Both the position numbers and the translations under genes were made by a program. A stretch of 64,000 nucleotides of DNA from Temnothorax longispinosus. Lineage: Eukaryota > Arthropoda > Insecta > Hymenoptera > Formicidae. Under the pieces are notes generated by a model. That model was given only the letters and a program-made list of their open reading frames with translations. It did not search any database and was not told where the DNA came from. The stretch is from contig NC_092359.1 of assembly GCF_030848805.1 (NCBI RefSeq), positions 1,167,001-1,231,000 on the forward strand, read 5' to 3'. Each line of letters starts with the position of its first letter. The stretch's first letter is position 1. Below are positions 28,684 to 40,544 of the stretch, piece by piece.

Positions 28684-30559
28684 CGTCCCGTCTGCAGATA
28701 AATTTATCGGCTGGAAAAATGAGTATCACGCCTACATTTCGCGCGGAACCCACCCGTGCGGCCGTGGCCTGCGAGGACGGACGTGTGGGTTAGCGATTCG
28801 AATCTCACACCTTCGTGACATACGTTAACATCACGTTCGCGGCCACTTCCTTAAATCACATGACGTGCCACTTACTTCTTGTCGACGTTCTCATTCAGGC
28901 GCAACAAATGCGTGGTAGTACGCAGCTTCGACTAACTTCCTAGCTGATACCAGACTAACGTACCTATGATGCATCGCGATTTCCTTATCGATTTTAAGAA
29001 GTTACAGAAAAATAACAATAGTGTTATTTTTTTGCGTATTTTGTATTGGAAATTCTTGTCGCTAGGTTCTTTGATCGATTCTGAGTAAATTTCTTTCAAT
29101 AAGAATATCGTGTAATATCCATATTTTTCAAATAATTAAATACATTAAACAAAAACATTAAAGACAAAGAAATGGCAAAGATTTCTATCCTAAGCTTTAA
29201 AGAAAATAACAATATAATATTCAATAATTTAAGTTTATTTCAAATAGTTTTTATCCATTCTTATCACTTTTGCTGCCAGTTTTTAAAAATGTACAACGTA
29301 AACAAAGAACAACGATAAAAATTGTTTCAGAGAGAACAAATTGGCCGGAGAGATCGTGATTAGAATTCCGATGGAATTCCGGGACACCCTGTATATTTAA
29401 TGGATCTCGAAGTCGAGTATCCAGCGTGAGCAGAAAATTATTGCGTTACGGGGGACTCGAGGCACGAACGCTGAACACACGTGCGTTGAAGTCATCGCAT
29501 CGGTGCGGCGGCATCGCGGGATATATACTTCGCCGTACGTCTCTGGACCCAGACGCGAACCCCATTGCGCGATAATTGAAGTCACGCTTCGTGGGAAGCG
29601 CGGCCTTCGCAGATAGAAATGCCGTCGCACAAAGGGTTAGACAAAGGGCGTGCTTGAGCGTTTCGACGGTATGACTCCGTACGCCGCCCGCCTTCACAAC
29701 CCTGCGGTGATCTTCGGGGTCCGGGCAAAAAGCCGTTGACGTGGACGAAGCCCGATGATGCCGTCCGCGCGACGAAAAAGAGGACAGTTTTGGCCTGTAA
29801 GAGAGCGCGGGGGAGAAGTAGCCCGAGAAGAACCCCGGGCCCTCGCACGACCCCGGGGAGGCCACGAAGACGGTGCGCGGGACCAGAAAAGAACAGGCTC
29901 CGAAAGCGGAACAAAAACGTCCGAACTGCAGAGTCGGCGATTCCCGAAGAGTCGCGGATCCCATAGCGAATGACGAAGGTGGGAGGAGAAAAAGATACGA
30001 TACGGGAGGAAAGGAAGAGAAATAGAGATGGAAAAAGAGAGAAGGGAAAGAGATGCTATAATTTATTACGTATATTGGGACTGAGTTTTTAAGAGTATTG
30101 AAATGATAATTTATATAAATAGTTACTAATGTTAAAGGAGACACACGCGCGTTACATTAACATAAATTGTCAAAAAATTATCGCTTTTCCAAAAAATATT
30201 ATAAAACAATTTTTATCGGAAACTTTTATTGATTTTTATACATATATGTATATATATAATTATGTCTAATTTGTCCCATTTATGATTTCAACACTTTATT
30301 TGGATAGGACGAAAGCTGACAAATATTTTTCCGTTGCGATTAAAAACATGATCTCTCTAACAGAGGGAATCAAAGAAAATATTTATCCAATTTTTCTGGA
30401 ACTGATCTCTACAAGCTTTTTTCAAGCTAAGGGAAATCAATTCTTTGTTTGTTACCTTGACAGCAACATCGATTGGGATTTCACCATAATAGCAAAAGGC
30501 GGTACATAAAGTACTATATAAAAGAATCATGTTTCTCTCGAAAGCAACATTACCAAATA

Positions 30560-31075
30560 AAAGATTAAATTTAAGAAAAAGAGAGATAAACGTGTGGATG
30601 AAGATGAAGAGAAGCCAAGGGCGACGGTAGGCGGCTTGAAAGAGATGGAAGGGAGGAGGGAAGGACAGAGGGAAGGATCTTCAGAAATAAAGCGGTGTTG
30701 ACGCACACCGGGGGTAGAGATGGGACCGATTGCGCGCTTCTCAGCGGTCCTAAGGCCCTGGCGCGCGCGCAGAAGTAAGGGCTGCGCTCGCTCATCCAAG
30801 ATCAAGTTTTTCTTGAGTCTTCGAACCATCGGGAGAGTGAGGAAAGAGAGAGAGAGAGAGAGAGAGAGAGGCCAGGGGCCCGAACTCGAATCCGAGTTGA
30901 TTTCTTGGCACGCGGTTCATCTTGTCGTTTATTCCTTTCTCGCTCTCTCTTACTCTTTCTCTCTCTATCTCTCTCTCTCTCTTTTTCTCGCACACACATC
31001 TCTCTCTCCCTCTTTTCTCTCCCGTTACAACCGTCTTCTCTTCCTCGTCTCTCGCCGTTTCTCTGCCCTCCAATC
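30560..31075. repeat. Purine tract followed by pyrimidine tract
   Basis: Purine-rich 30560-30700, perfect AG run 30845-30870, then pyrimidine-rich 30931-31075 with (CT)n. The same order as at 16.9-18.7 kb. Confidence 0.75.
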
Positions 31076-31814
31076 CCAGAATGTGGCAGGACTGGAGCAC
31101 AGATAGGATATCGGTACCACGAGGGCACCGATTTCAAGATTCCCGATTTTTTAGGTAGCTCTTTACGCAAAATAAAAACAGAATAGAATAATCGTGCTCG
31201 ATTATAGTTAATCCTTGGAGTTCCTCTAATCAAGATTTACAAAAACTTAAATAGCAAAAACATGAGATTGATAAGAAATTTAATGCTATAAGAAAGAGAG
31301 GATTTAATGGGGATTTCAAAGATTCCACTTATGCTTTCAAGAATTAAAAGCGAAGAATTCATTATAAAATATGCTAAAAATTATTTGATAGATAGATGAT
31401 AAAACGAATTTGTCAATAAATTTCAGAATATAAAACAGAAAAGAAGAAACAATTGACAGATTAGTAGAAAAATGTGATTTTATTTTAACATTATTTAAAT
31501 TTAAAGTGTTATCAAAATTTTAAGTCTTTTTATTAAAATTATACAAAAAAGGCGACACGCAATTCTGTTATCTACTTGTTTCTCTAATTAGACAAAGTCT
31601 CTTATTTCTCCCGCTCTCTCTTTTTTCCTTTCTCACACACATACACAAAATTGTTAACTATTAATGCTTCGACAAAGGTAAAGAATAGTCAAATTCCCCG
31701 AAAGTTTTATCGCTAAAGACAAGATTGCGAATTGTGAGACACCCTGTACAAGTGCAGAGTAAAAAAGTTCGAATTAATTAGGATATGCTTCGTTCTAATA
31801 AAACGAGACCAGAC

Positions 31815-31850
31815 GGCGACGGTGGTGGCGGTGGCGGTGGCGGTGGTGGC
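31815..31850. repeat. GGT/GGC trinucleotide repeat
   Basis: GGN triplets on the plus strand in a GC-rich islet. Not within any convincing frame. Confidence 0.85.
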
Positions 31851-31970
31851 GCGGCGCGGTGCTTTCGTATAAATTTGAAACGCGCCCTGTAATTTGAGAA
31901 AACGTCCCGGGTCCTAAGCCCTATTTATGCAGCACTGAACCGGCTGTAAACCGTTCGTATTCACGATCCC

Positions 31971-32035
31971 CCTCTTCCTCCTCCTCCTCCTCCTCTTCTT
32001 CCGCCTCCTCCTTCTCCTTCTCCTTCCCTTCCTCT
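31971..32035. repeat. TCC/TTC-rich pyrimidine repeat
   Basis: CCTCCTCCT-type repeat. The Arg-rich minus-strand frame through it is compositional. Confidence 0.8.
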
Positions 32036-33585
32036 GCACCCTCTTTCTCTCCCTATCGCGAAAGAGGCACGTCCTTTTCCCCGCGCGCGAGTTGTCCTTC
32101 CATCTATCGCTTCTCATCTTCAAAGAATTTCTCTTTTCCTTGCTCCCTTCGTCACTTCTTCTTCTCTCTTTCTCTCTCTTATTCCTTTTATCCCTCTGTG
32201 TGTCACTCTATCGCCGGCTTTAATTGCATTAAAGGTATTGTTGCGTAACGCAATTCTCAGTCAGTCGAATTATCGCTTGTCTGGCGAGAGAAAGACACGC
32301 GGCGCGCGTACGTTGCCGCTCTAATTATTGTGTCATCGAGAGTGAGAAGGAGAAATTGATGAATGCGGGAATAGCGTCGAGAGAAGAATCGAATAGAATT
32401 ATGTTAATCGTGAAATCTCCCTCGCGAAAGTTGTAATTTTTTTGATAATAATATCGTATTATGAATCTTCTTAATTATTATTAATTATTATTAATTGCCA
32501 ACTTTTGTACTACCATCTTTACGTATTTGGAGCAAAATTTTTGAAAAATTATTTACGAATTTCTCACTATATTGTCTACTTTTTATATTCGAATCAGAAT
32601 ATAAAAAACTTTGTGTCAATCGCAAAGATTAAATTATAAATTATTATAAATTCTATTTTTCATTTATAAGATAATTACAAACAGAGAATATTTAAATAAA
32701 AGTTAAAAATGGTATATAATTGATAATTGTAATATTTATATTTCTCTCGTCAGTAACGTCAATGTCTGAGAAAATAGATTTTACCAATTTCTTCGGAAAT
32801 TATGCGTATTACGTATATATCCGTATACATCCGGCTTAATAAAAGAGTTTCTTTCAATGTCAATAATGATACATTATTAGCATCTCTTAAGTAATTAAAT
32901 CATGCGCGTGATTATCTGTAACTCACAAATCCGCTTGCCGTCCATTTAATTATAACAGTAACGAAAATACATGAAATAGGAAAAACGAAACGTGTGCGCG
33001 TATCCCCGAATTTATATGACATTCTCTTGAAGAGTGAATAAAATATGATTAATTAATACTCCATTCTTCTGTACTGCACGGGAATTTTGCAGAGAAGCAG
33101 AAGTTATAAAATTGATTATAATTACATTGTGCATAGTCGGTATCAGAATATGTATGGCTCTAATCTAAAGTGAATCTCACGCAAATATGTATATATGTTT
33201 AATAATTTATATCATTATCTGCACAGCTTAGAACAAGAATAAATGCATAGAGATTATCTACCAAATGAAACAAATGTCTCAATGATTCTGGCGCCAATCA
33301 TACTGTCAAATCTATCTCGCGCGGTATCAATTCAGCAATTATAATATCCCCGCTGAATCTCGCGCCGCAAACGACAATCCGGATTCACCCGTTCGCTCGC
33401 CTGCCTCGCGAGAAGGGGTCTTATCCGGCAATCGAGAAATTACATTACGCGAGGCGAGCGTGCGGGACGGGGAGAGAACTGGCACGGTGCACAAAAAGCA
33501 CCGAATATCTTTCAGGAGCCGACGAAGGAAGCATCATTAATATCACCGGGACGATCAATCAAAAAGCCAAGCGGCGCGGACTCAC

Positions 33586-36500
33586 TTTGGTGGACGTCGT
33601 ACTGGGCCTGGTGCCGCCGATGCCTATGGCGTATATCTCCACCTCGTACCATTGGACGCCGGTCTCGCGGTCGAGCTGGGCCGCGGTGGACAGCACACCG
33701 GTCTTCGTGTCGATGTCGAATAGCCGATCAACTTGGGGCCCGTCGCCGGCGGTCACGTTCGTCACGTAATACTCGAGCTCGATGTTGGATCGATGGCTAC
33801 GCGCGCTCACGCGCAAAATACTGGTGCCGATCGGCTCGTTCTCGTAAACGTTGCCTTCAATCTGACCCCGGTGCTCCCAAATCGGCTGATCGTCGCCGTT
33901 CTCGCCCGGCACGATCAAGGTCACATAAGTCTCGGACGAGCGACGCTCCGCCTGGACCGCCTCGTCCGTCGCACGGACGCCTACCTGATATTTGGATGCT
34001 CGTTCGAGGAGGCCACCCTTCGAGAATGATGGATGAGGTTTCATGGTGAGTTGACCGGTATTACGATAGATCCGGAACATATCCGAGTAGTTGACATTGG
34101 AACGGAGCAACTCGTACGTCACCAGGCCGTTGGTGCTAGAGTCGAGATCGCGAGCGACTAGCTGCGTGACTGCGACCTCCTTGGTCGAGGATTGATGATA
34201 GTTGAAGTTGCCGGCGCGCAGATGCGGTAACACCACCGCCGACATGCTGACGAAGATCGGCGCGTTGTCATTGACATCCTCGACGATCACGATCACCAGT
34301 TTCTCGGCGGACAACCGGGCACTTGGCGGTTGCGCTTGATCAGTAGCGATCACCACCAGCTTGAAAGTATCCACCTCTTCGCGGTCGATCGGGAGTAACG
34401 TATGGATCACTCCGCTCGACGGGTTGATACCGAAACGCCGCACCTCGTCCTCTGGGTCCTGGCTGAGGATTGAGTAGCTGACCACGCCGTTGTCCCCCGA
34501 ATCTGGATCCTCTGCGGTAATGGTGACGATCGGTGTTCGCACGAGGATACCCTCGCGTATCTGACGTACTATTGCTGTATTTGGAAACACTGGCGGATTG
34601 TCGTTGGTGTCGATCACCTCGACGGTCAGACTGGTGACGGAACTGAGCCGTGGATGACCTCCGTCGCTGCATGTGACGTTGAGCGTGTAACGTACCATCT
34701 CTTCGTAATCGAGCGGCTTCTTCAGATACAGGATACCAGTCAGCGGATCGATATAGAACGTGTCCCTTTTATTACCAGCCGATATGATGAATGTCAACTC
34801 GCTATTAGGCCCAAGATCGTTGTCGGTGGCCTTGAAACGTAAGAGCTCGGTGTTGGTCGGCGTAGTCTCCAGCACAGAGATCTTCGATTTGTTGTCGACA
34901 AAGCGCGGCACGTTATCGTTCTCATCGAGCACTTCGATATGGACGGTCGCGCTAGATGACAGTCGCGTTTCCAGACCGGCATCGTGCGCCACGACGGTCA
35001 GCACGTAGGTGTCGGATGTTTCGCGATCGAGCTCCTTCATCAACGAGATCTGCCCGGTGGCCTCGTCTATCATGAAATGACGGTGCTGATTGCCATCCTC
35101 CAGCGAATAGAACACATCGCCGTTCAATCCCTCGTCCGCGTCAGTCGTGTACACTCTTAGCAGCTGTGTGCCGATCGCGGCACCCTCGCTCACCTGCACT
35201 CGATAGGGCAGACGCTGGAACTGCGGTACGTTGTCGTTAACATCGGTGATATAGATGGTGACCTTGACGCGGTCGCGCAGGCGGTTAACGCCATTGTCGG
35301 TGACAGTAGCTTCCAGATTGATATAGCTGCTGCCGGTATTGGTCACCAGGAGCTCGCGATCGAACACGCGCAACGATCTGACGAAACCATTCCTTGGGTC
35401 GACCACGAAATCCTGCTGGCTGGTTGGCAGCGAGAACATAAGATCAGCGTTACGGCCGACGTCGCGATCAGTAGCCAGCAGCTTGCCGACGAAGGTGTCG
35501 GGCGGCTCGTTCTCGCGCAGATGGAAGCTGAAACTGCTATTGATGAACTCGGGCGCGTTGTCGTTCTCATCAATCACGTGGACCACCACCGGGACCACGG
35601 AGCTCCGTGATGGGCTGCCTTGATCGGATGCGGTGACCTCGAGCGCGTAATAGTCCCGTTCCTCACGATCGAGCGCGTTCTTCACGTATAGCTGGCCATC
35701 CGGAAAGATGCCGAAGCGACCCTCCGCATTGCCATCGGTAACACTGTATAATATCCTGCCGTTGGCGCCGAGGTCCGCGTCTTGAGCTGTCAGCGAAAAG
35801 AAACGCTCGTTGACTGGAGTAGATTCCGGAAGCGAAATCTCGTAGCTGATCAGTCGGAAAACTGGTGTGTGATCATTGACATCTTCGATCGTTACGTGAA
35901 TTTGGTGCTGGGCGGACAGCGGTTGCTTGCCGGAATCAGTCGCCGTCACTTCTAGATGGAGGACCGTACCGGGCGGCGCACGAATCGGCTTGTCCAGGTA
36001 AATGATGCCCGAGTTTTCAGCGACCCTGAATTGCCCGCCTGAATTCTGCGTCAAGGAATAAATGATTCTGGCATTGGCGCCGGTGTCACGATCCCTGGCT
36101 CGAGCCAGGCACACCTCCTGCCCCACCGCCGCGTTCTCCTGCAACAGGATTTCGTCGCCTCGCTCACCCCTGGGAAACTTTGGCGGATTGTCGTTGATAT
36201 CCTGCACGGTAATGTTGACGGTTGTCTGGCCGTACGCGAAATTGGCGTGCGCTGACAGTTGCAGGCTGTAATAGGCGACTCGTTCGCGGTCCAGGCAACC
36301 GGCGGTGCTGATGACGCCAGTATTCTCATCGATCCTGAAGTTGCCTCTAGGATCACCGAATACTATGGCGTAGCTCACCTTATCCGTGTTGTCGTACTGC
36401 GTAACATGTACCGTGCCGACCACCCGACTACTAGACGAAACGAAGTCGCAATCACCACGATCCTCAAAAACACGAAACTCGTAGCCGTTGTAAGTGTCGA

Positions 36501-39000
36501 ATTCGAGATGTTCCAGATCCTCCTCGCGTATAATCTCCACTACGGCGTTCCTGGCTGCCACCCGCTCGCCAGTGTCCTTCGCTGAGATGGTCAATTCGTG
36601 AAGAGTCTCGTGCATAGCCCGCAAAGAACCTTGCAGGACAATCTCGCCTGTCCTTTCCTCCACCATGAAGAGACTCTCGCGGCCGGATTCCAAAGTATAC
36701 CTCACCTGAGCGTTCTCCCGAGCATCGGCGTCGGTTGCCGTTACTTTACCTATCGTCGTACCTGCCGGAGCATCTTCGGAGATGGACATTAAATATCTCC
36801 AAGGATAGAAGATCGGCGAGTTATCGTTAATGTCCTCCAACGTCAGCACCACGGTAGCGGTCGAAGACTGTACCGGCGTGCCTTGATCCTTCGCTATCAC
36901 TAGAATTCTGTACGTCGCTATGGTTTCCCGGTCCAGGGCGACCATGGTCGTCAGCTGACCGGTCAGGGCGTCCAGTGCAAAGGTCTTGGGATAATCACGC
37001 GAGACGCTGGAGTGAAAGCTATACGCGACGCTTCCATTGGTACCCTGATCGTTGTCAACAGCCGTGAGAGTAGCTACCAGACTATAGGGCGGGGTATTTT
37101 CCGATAGTGTGACCTCGACGACGTTCTCGGAGAAGCGTGGAGCCTCGTCGTTCTCATCAAGAATCGTTACTTTGAGATGCGTGGACGCGTACTTAGTATT
37201 CGGACCGCCGTCTCGTGCCGATACGTGTAATTCGATGCTACCTTGGACCTCGCGATCCAGAGTAGCTATGGTTGTAACCAGGCCGGTGTCGCTGTCGATG
37301 GCGAACCAGCCCTGCTCATTACCCGAACCGAACTCGTAATAAATCCGCGCGTTTAGCCCAGAATCCGCGTCCGTGGCCGAGATGCTGGCGACGAAGCTGC
37401 CGATCGGTGCGAGTTCTGACAGCACCGCCGAGTACTCGCTTTGCTGAAATACCGGCTCGTGATCGTTGACGTCGTTCACATGAATCACGAGATAGGCCGT
37501 GCCCGATCTGGGCGGCGTGCCCTTGTCAGTAGCAACTACCGTGAGATTATACTTGGGTATTTCCTCGCGGTCCAGCCGGCCGTCGACCCGCACGATGTCG
37601 AAGCTCTCCATCTTCTCCAACCGAAAGTGGCCCAACTCATTCCCGGCGCGTATCTCCACACTCGTCTTGCCGTTCAGACCCTCGTCGTCATCGATCACCG
37701 ACACCGCCGCGACGATCGCGTCCTTGGCGGCGTTTTCGTCGACGGTAGCGAAGCGCGCATTCTGTGGAAAGTAGCTGAATTTAATCACGGGATCGTGATC
37801 GTTCGCGTCCAATACGTTCACCGTCACGTAAGTACGACCGTCCTGCCTGGGCGAACCGTGATCGCGAGCAAAGACCGTGATGACGCAGCTCTTGGGGCAA
37901 CCGCCGCTTGGTTGTTCCACCGTGCAACGTTGTTGAGGACATTTCAACGGCTCGGCTGTCGTGATCGTGCCGGTCTCTGGGTCAATTGTAAACTTGCGCT
38001 CATTATCCGGCAGATAATATGTCAGCTTGGAATTGTCCTCCGAATCTTTATCGGTGGCGTGGACCGTCAGCACCTTCGTGCCGACTGGTGCGCTCTCGTT
38101 CAACGCCACTACGTAATCGCTCTGTTGGAACACGGGCGGATTGTCGTTCACATCCAGCACCGTCACGTTCACCAGCAGATAACCCAGCCGTGGTGGTCGG
38201 CCGCGATCGCGGGCGCAGACATTGAGCGAATAGAATTCCACCTGTTCGCGGTCCAGCTTGCCGGTAGTCTCAAGGTGCAGGTACGACGTCTCACCTGTAG
38301 GGTTTCCAGTGACCTCCAGACGGAACTTGCCATCCGTATTGCCGTCAACGATAAAATAATCGTCCAGCACGCCGTTCTCGGGTGTATCCCGATCGGTCGC
38401 GGCGTCCAACAACAGCTTGGTACCCGCTACGGCTGATTCCGAGAAGCTAACCGCGATACTGGGCTCCGGAAATTCTGGGTTGTTGTCGTTAATATCAAGC
38501 ACTAGAATCCGCACCTCGATCGGATAGGTCGGCTGACTCGAGAGCACGACCAGATCGAACCGATCACTGCTGAGAGCTTCACGATCAAGAACCTTCGCTG
38601 TTCTTATTTTGCCGGTCTCCGGGTCGAGCACGAATTCCTGGGGTGGCTCGTTGAACCTGTAAGTGAAGTCAGGCTTCACCGGTATCGTGCCGACCAGGGT
38701 GCCCTTGGGCTCGCCTTCCCTGATCTCGAGCTGGACTCGCGTGTCGACCGCTCTGCTCTGCATCGCCAGGCCCATCGCCCCGGCGCTATCCTGCGGCAAC
38801 ATCGGTGACCTTCGTGGGACTAACCGCGTGACCCTTTGAGGTAGGTTGCGCGAGGTAAAATAGTCGTCGAACCCAGCCACGGCCACCGTCGCCGTCGCCG
38901 CCGCCGCCGCGTCCTGGCCGACGACCTGGCCGCCATTTTGGTCCACCACCGACAGTAGTCCCAGGAGCAGGGTCAGGATCATCGATCCCCTTATGATCAT
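33586..39000 (-). CDS. ft: Protocadherin Fat, first large coding exon (N-terminal ~1,805 residues)
   Basis: Fat is a giant atypical cadherin at the cell surface. It binds Dachsous and controls Hippo growth signalling and planar cell polarity. This exon is open for 1,805 codons (ATG at 39000) and ends in phase 0 at a GTGAGT donor; the frame then runs only nine codons into the intron. It encodes a hydrophobic signal peptide (residues ~5-20), a short low-complexity spacer, and from ~residue 85 tandem cadherin repeats of ~105 residues. DxNDNxPxF-type motifs close at least 13 of them. Repeats 7 and 15 lack the canonical motif, and the exon stops inside the sixteenth. Segments such as MQSRAVDT, YRFNEPP and LSSQPTYPIEVRI, and a cysteine-rich insert in repeat 3 (CPQQRC...CPKSC), match insect Fat, not Dachsous. 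The start is supported by the signal peptide and an acceptable context (GAAGAG before ATG). About 65% of the protein is missing from the window. Confidence 0.95.
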
Positions 39001-39329
39001 CTCTTCGGTCTCGCCGCGACACGCCCACCTGTCTTAGCCAAATCTCGGCTCACGGTGACTTGTCGTAGGCGTAAAATCGCGCGCTCCGATTACGCACTAC
39101 CTGTCGTTCTTCCTCCTCATGGTCGTGGCCGGCGATAATCCTGTCGTCTTCCGCGTCTACGTACCGGCGCATTGCACGTATCGCGACATTCCACCAAGAA
39201 TGGAGATTAATCGCGCGCGACGACGTGAACCGCCGTCCCCTGTCCGGCGATGCGTCGCATTTTTTTCCCCACCGGGACCAAAGTCCCGATTTAAACCCGG
39301 AGCTGGTGGGTGCTTTCTTTTCCGTCTTT

Positions 39330-39450
39330 CTTCCTCTTCTTCTTCGTATCTGTTTCTCTGTCTCTCTTTCTCTCACACATACACACTTTCTTTCCTTATC
39401 TTTCTCTCTCTCTCTCTCTTTCTCTTTCGTTCTCTCCTCCTTTACTTCTC
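39330..39450. repeat. CT-rich tract upstream of fat
   Basis: Interrupted (TC)n/TTTC tract on the plus strand, 330-450 bases upstream of the fat start, so purine-rich on the fat sense strand (GAGA-type sites). Confidence 0.8.
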
Positions 39451-40231
39451 CTTTCCTTCGCCGCTAAAAGTCAAGTGTATACGAGAGAAGACTTCACCCG
39501 GCAGAAGGGGCAGTGACCCGCCGAGAGCCGCGCCTCGCGAAACGCGCGTCTGCGGATGTTCGCGAATGCTTCGCGAGCGCGAGAATGAAACGTTTCGGAC
39601 GATTTTCCGATCAGCAATTCGCAATCGCGATTTCGAATCGAGAGAACGTATATCTTCTTTCCTCCTCAAGAATGGGTTCTTCTCTCAAAAGATTGCTCTC
39701 CTTTTTCAACTCTTGCGCTTCGAGCACACGCATCTACGTCACGTGCTTCGCTCTGTCATATTGCATTTTCAGGACGACGAATTCCTTTCGAAATGGAATG
39801 ATTGGCAACGTTAACGAACAACGATTTTTCGTGACGATCTTTATATCTCGCTATATCTCAAACACTGAGATCCCTCAGAATCCACGGATTTATCACTAAA
39901 GCCCGGATTAAGCCCGACAGAACCTCGCGACGTAAACACTGCACAGAGACGAGGACGCACCAGAGATCCAATATCCGGAACACAAAACGAAACGAACGAT
40001 TCACGATTTATGTGTATCCTCGCGAGAGTACCGATTTAATCGAACGAGTTTAGTGACCGAACCCCGAGGAACTCGAATTCGCGATTCACTCTCGAGTACG
40101 CGCGCCTCGCCGCCGAACTCACGCTATCTTTCGCGGAAATTGTCAGGAAGTTCACGCGATCGCGATGCGGCGCTCGGTCGGGCTCGCCGCTGATCGCGGA
40201 GCAATCTCACGAGCAACACAACGGGTTCGCG

Positions 40232-40248
40232 TGCGCGCGCGCGCGCGC
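40232..40248. repeat. Alternating GC run (potential Z-DNA)
   Basis: Alternating G and C for about 17 bases in the CpG-rich fat upstream region. Confidence 0.8.
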
Positions 40249-40544
40249 CTCGGGGTAGGCGTTATCGAGGGATGAAGACGAGCCGCGTGCAACCGCGGAA
40301 ACAATCGGCAGCGGAGCCGAGAAAAAAAGAGTAGGAGAGAGTGAAGGGTTAAGGGACGAATAACGAAACACGACGAGGCCACGACGAGCGCGACGTAAGG
40401 CCCCAAAAGAACGCGGAACGTGAGCACCGCGAAGAAGAATGTCGCCTTCCCGAGGGCTGACCTGACTCGACTGAACCGAGCCGGTCCCAGAACCTCGCCG
40501 CTGCCAGGAGAGGCATTCTTCGGGCTGGCTGACGCCGTCCCTCT

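Larger units (their letters stand above)
1..33585 (-). other. Giant intron of fat (non-coding, extends beyond left edge)
   Basis: The fat exon on its right ends at 33586 with a consensus GTGAGT donor read on the minus strand. Family members continue for about 3,300 more residues (further cadherin repeats, EGF and laminin-G domains, a membrane segment and a cytoplasmic tail). No reading frame here shows cadherin DxNDNxPxF motifs, EGF cysteine patterns or any other recognisable domain. The next fat exon must therefore lie off the left edge, making this intron longer than 33.5 kb. Content is AT-rich DNA broken by CpG-rich islets (about 1950-2350, 4380-4960, 6475-6850, 8480-9060, 12600-13030, 14400-15080, 21270-21900, 29450-29970) and many GA/CT tracts. 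A nested small or non-coding gene cannot be excluded. Confidence 0.75.

Noticed and set aside
37441..38436. 331-codon plus-strand open frame opposite the fat exon
   Set aside because: It is the antisense shadow of cadherin coding sequence, produced by GC-rich codon use; no independent features.
33586..39000. Reading the large cadherin exon as Dachsous
   Set aside because: The N-terminal segment (MQSRAVDT, YRFNEPP, SSQPTYPIEVRI), the cysteine insert in repeat 3 and the end of the exon (EVEIYAIGIGG...TSTK) fit insect Fat much better than Dachsous.
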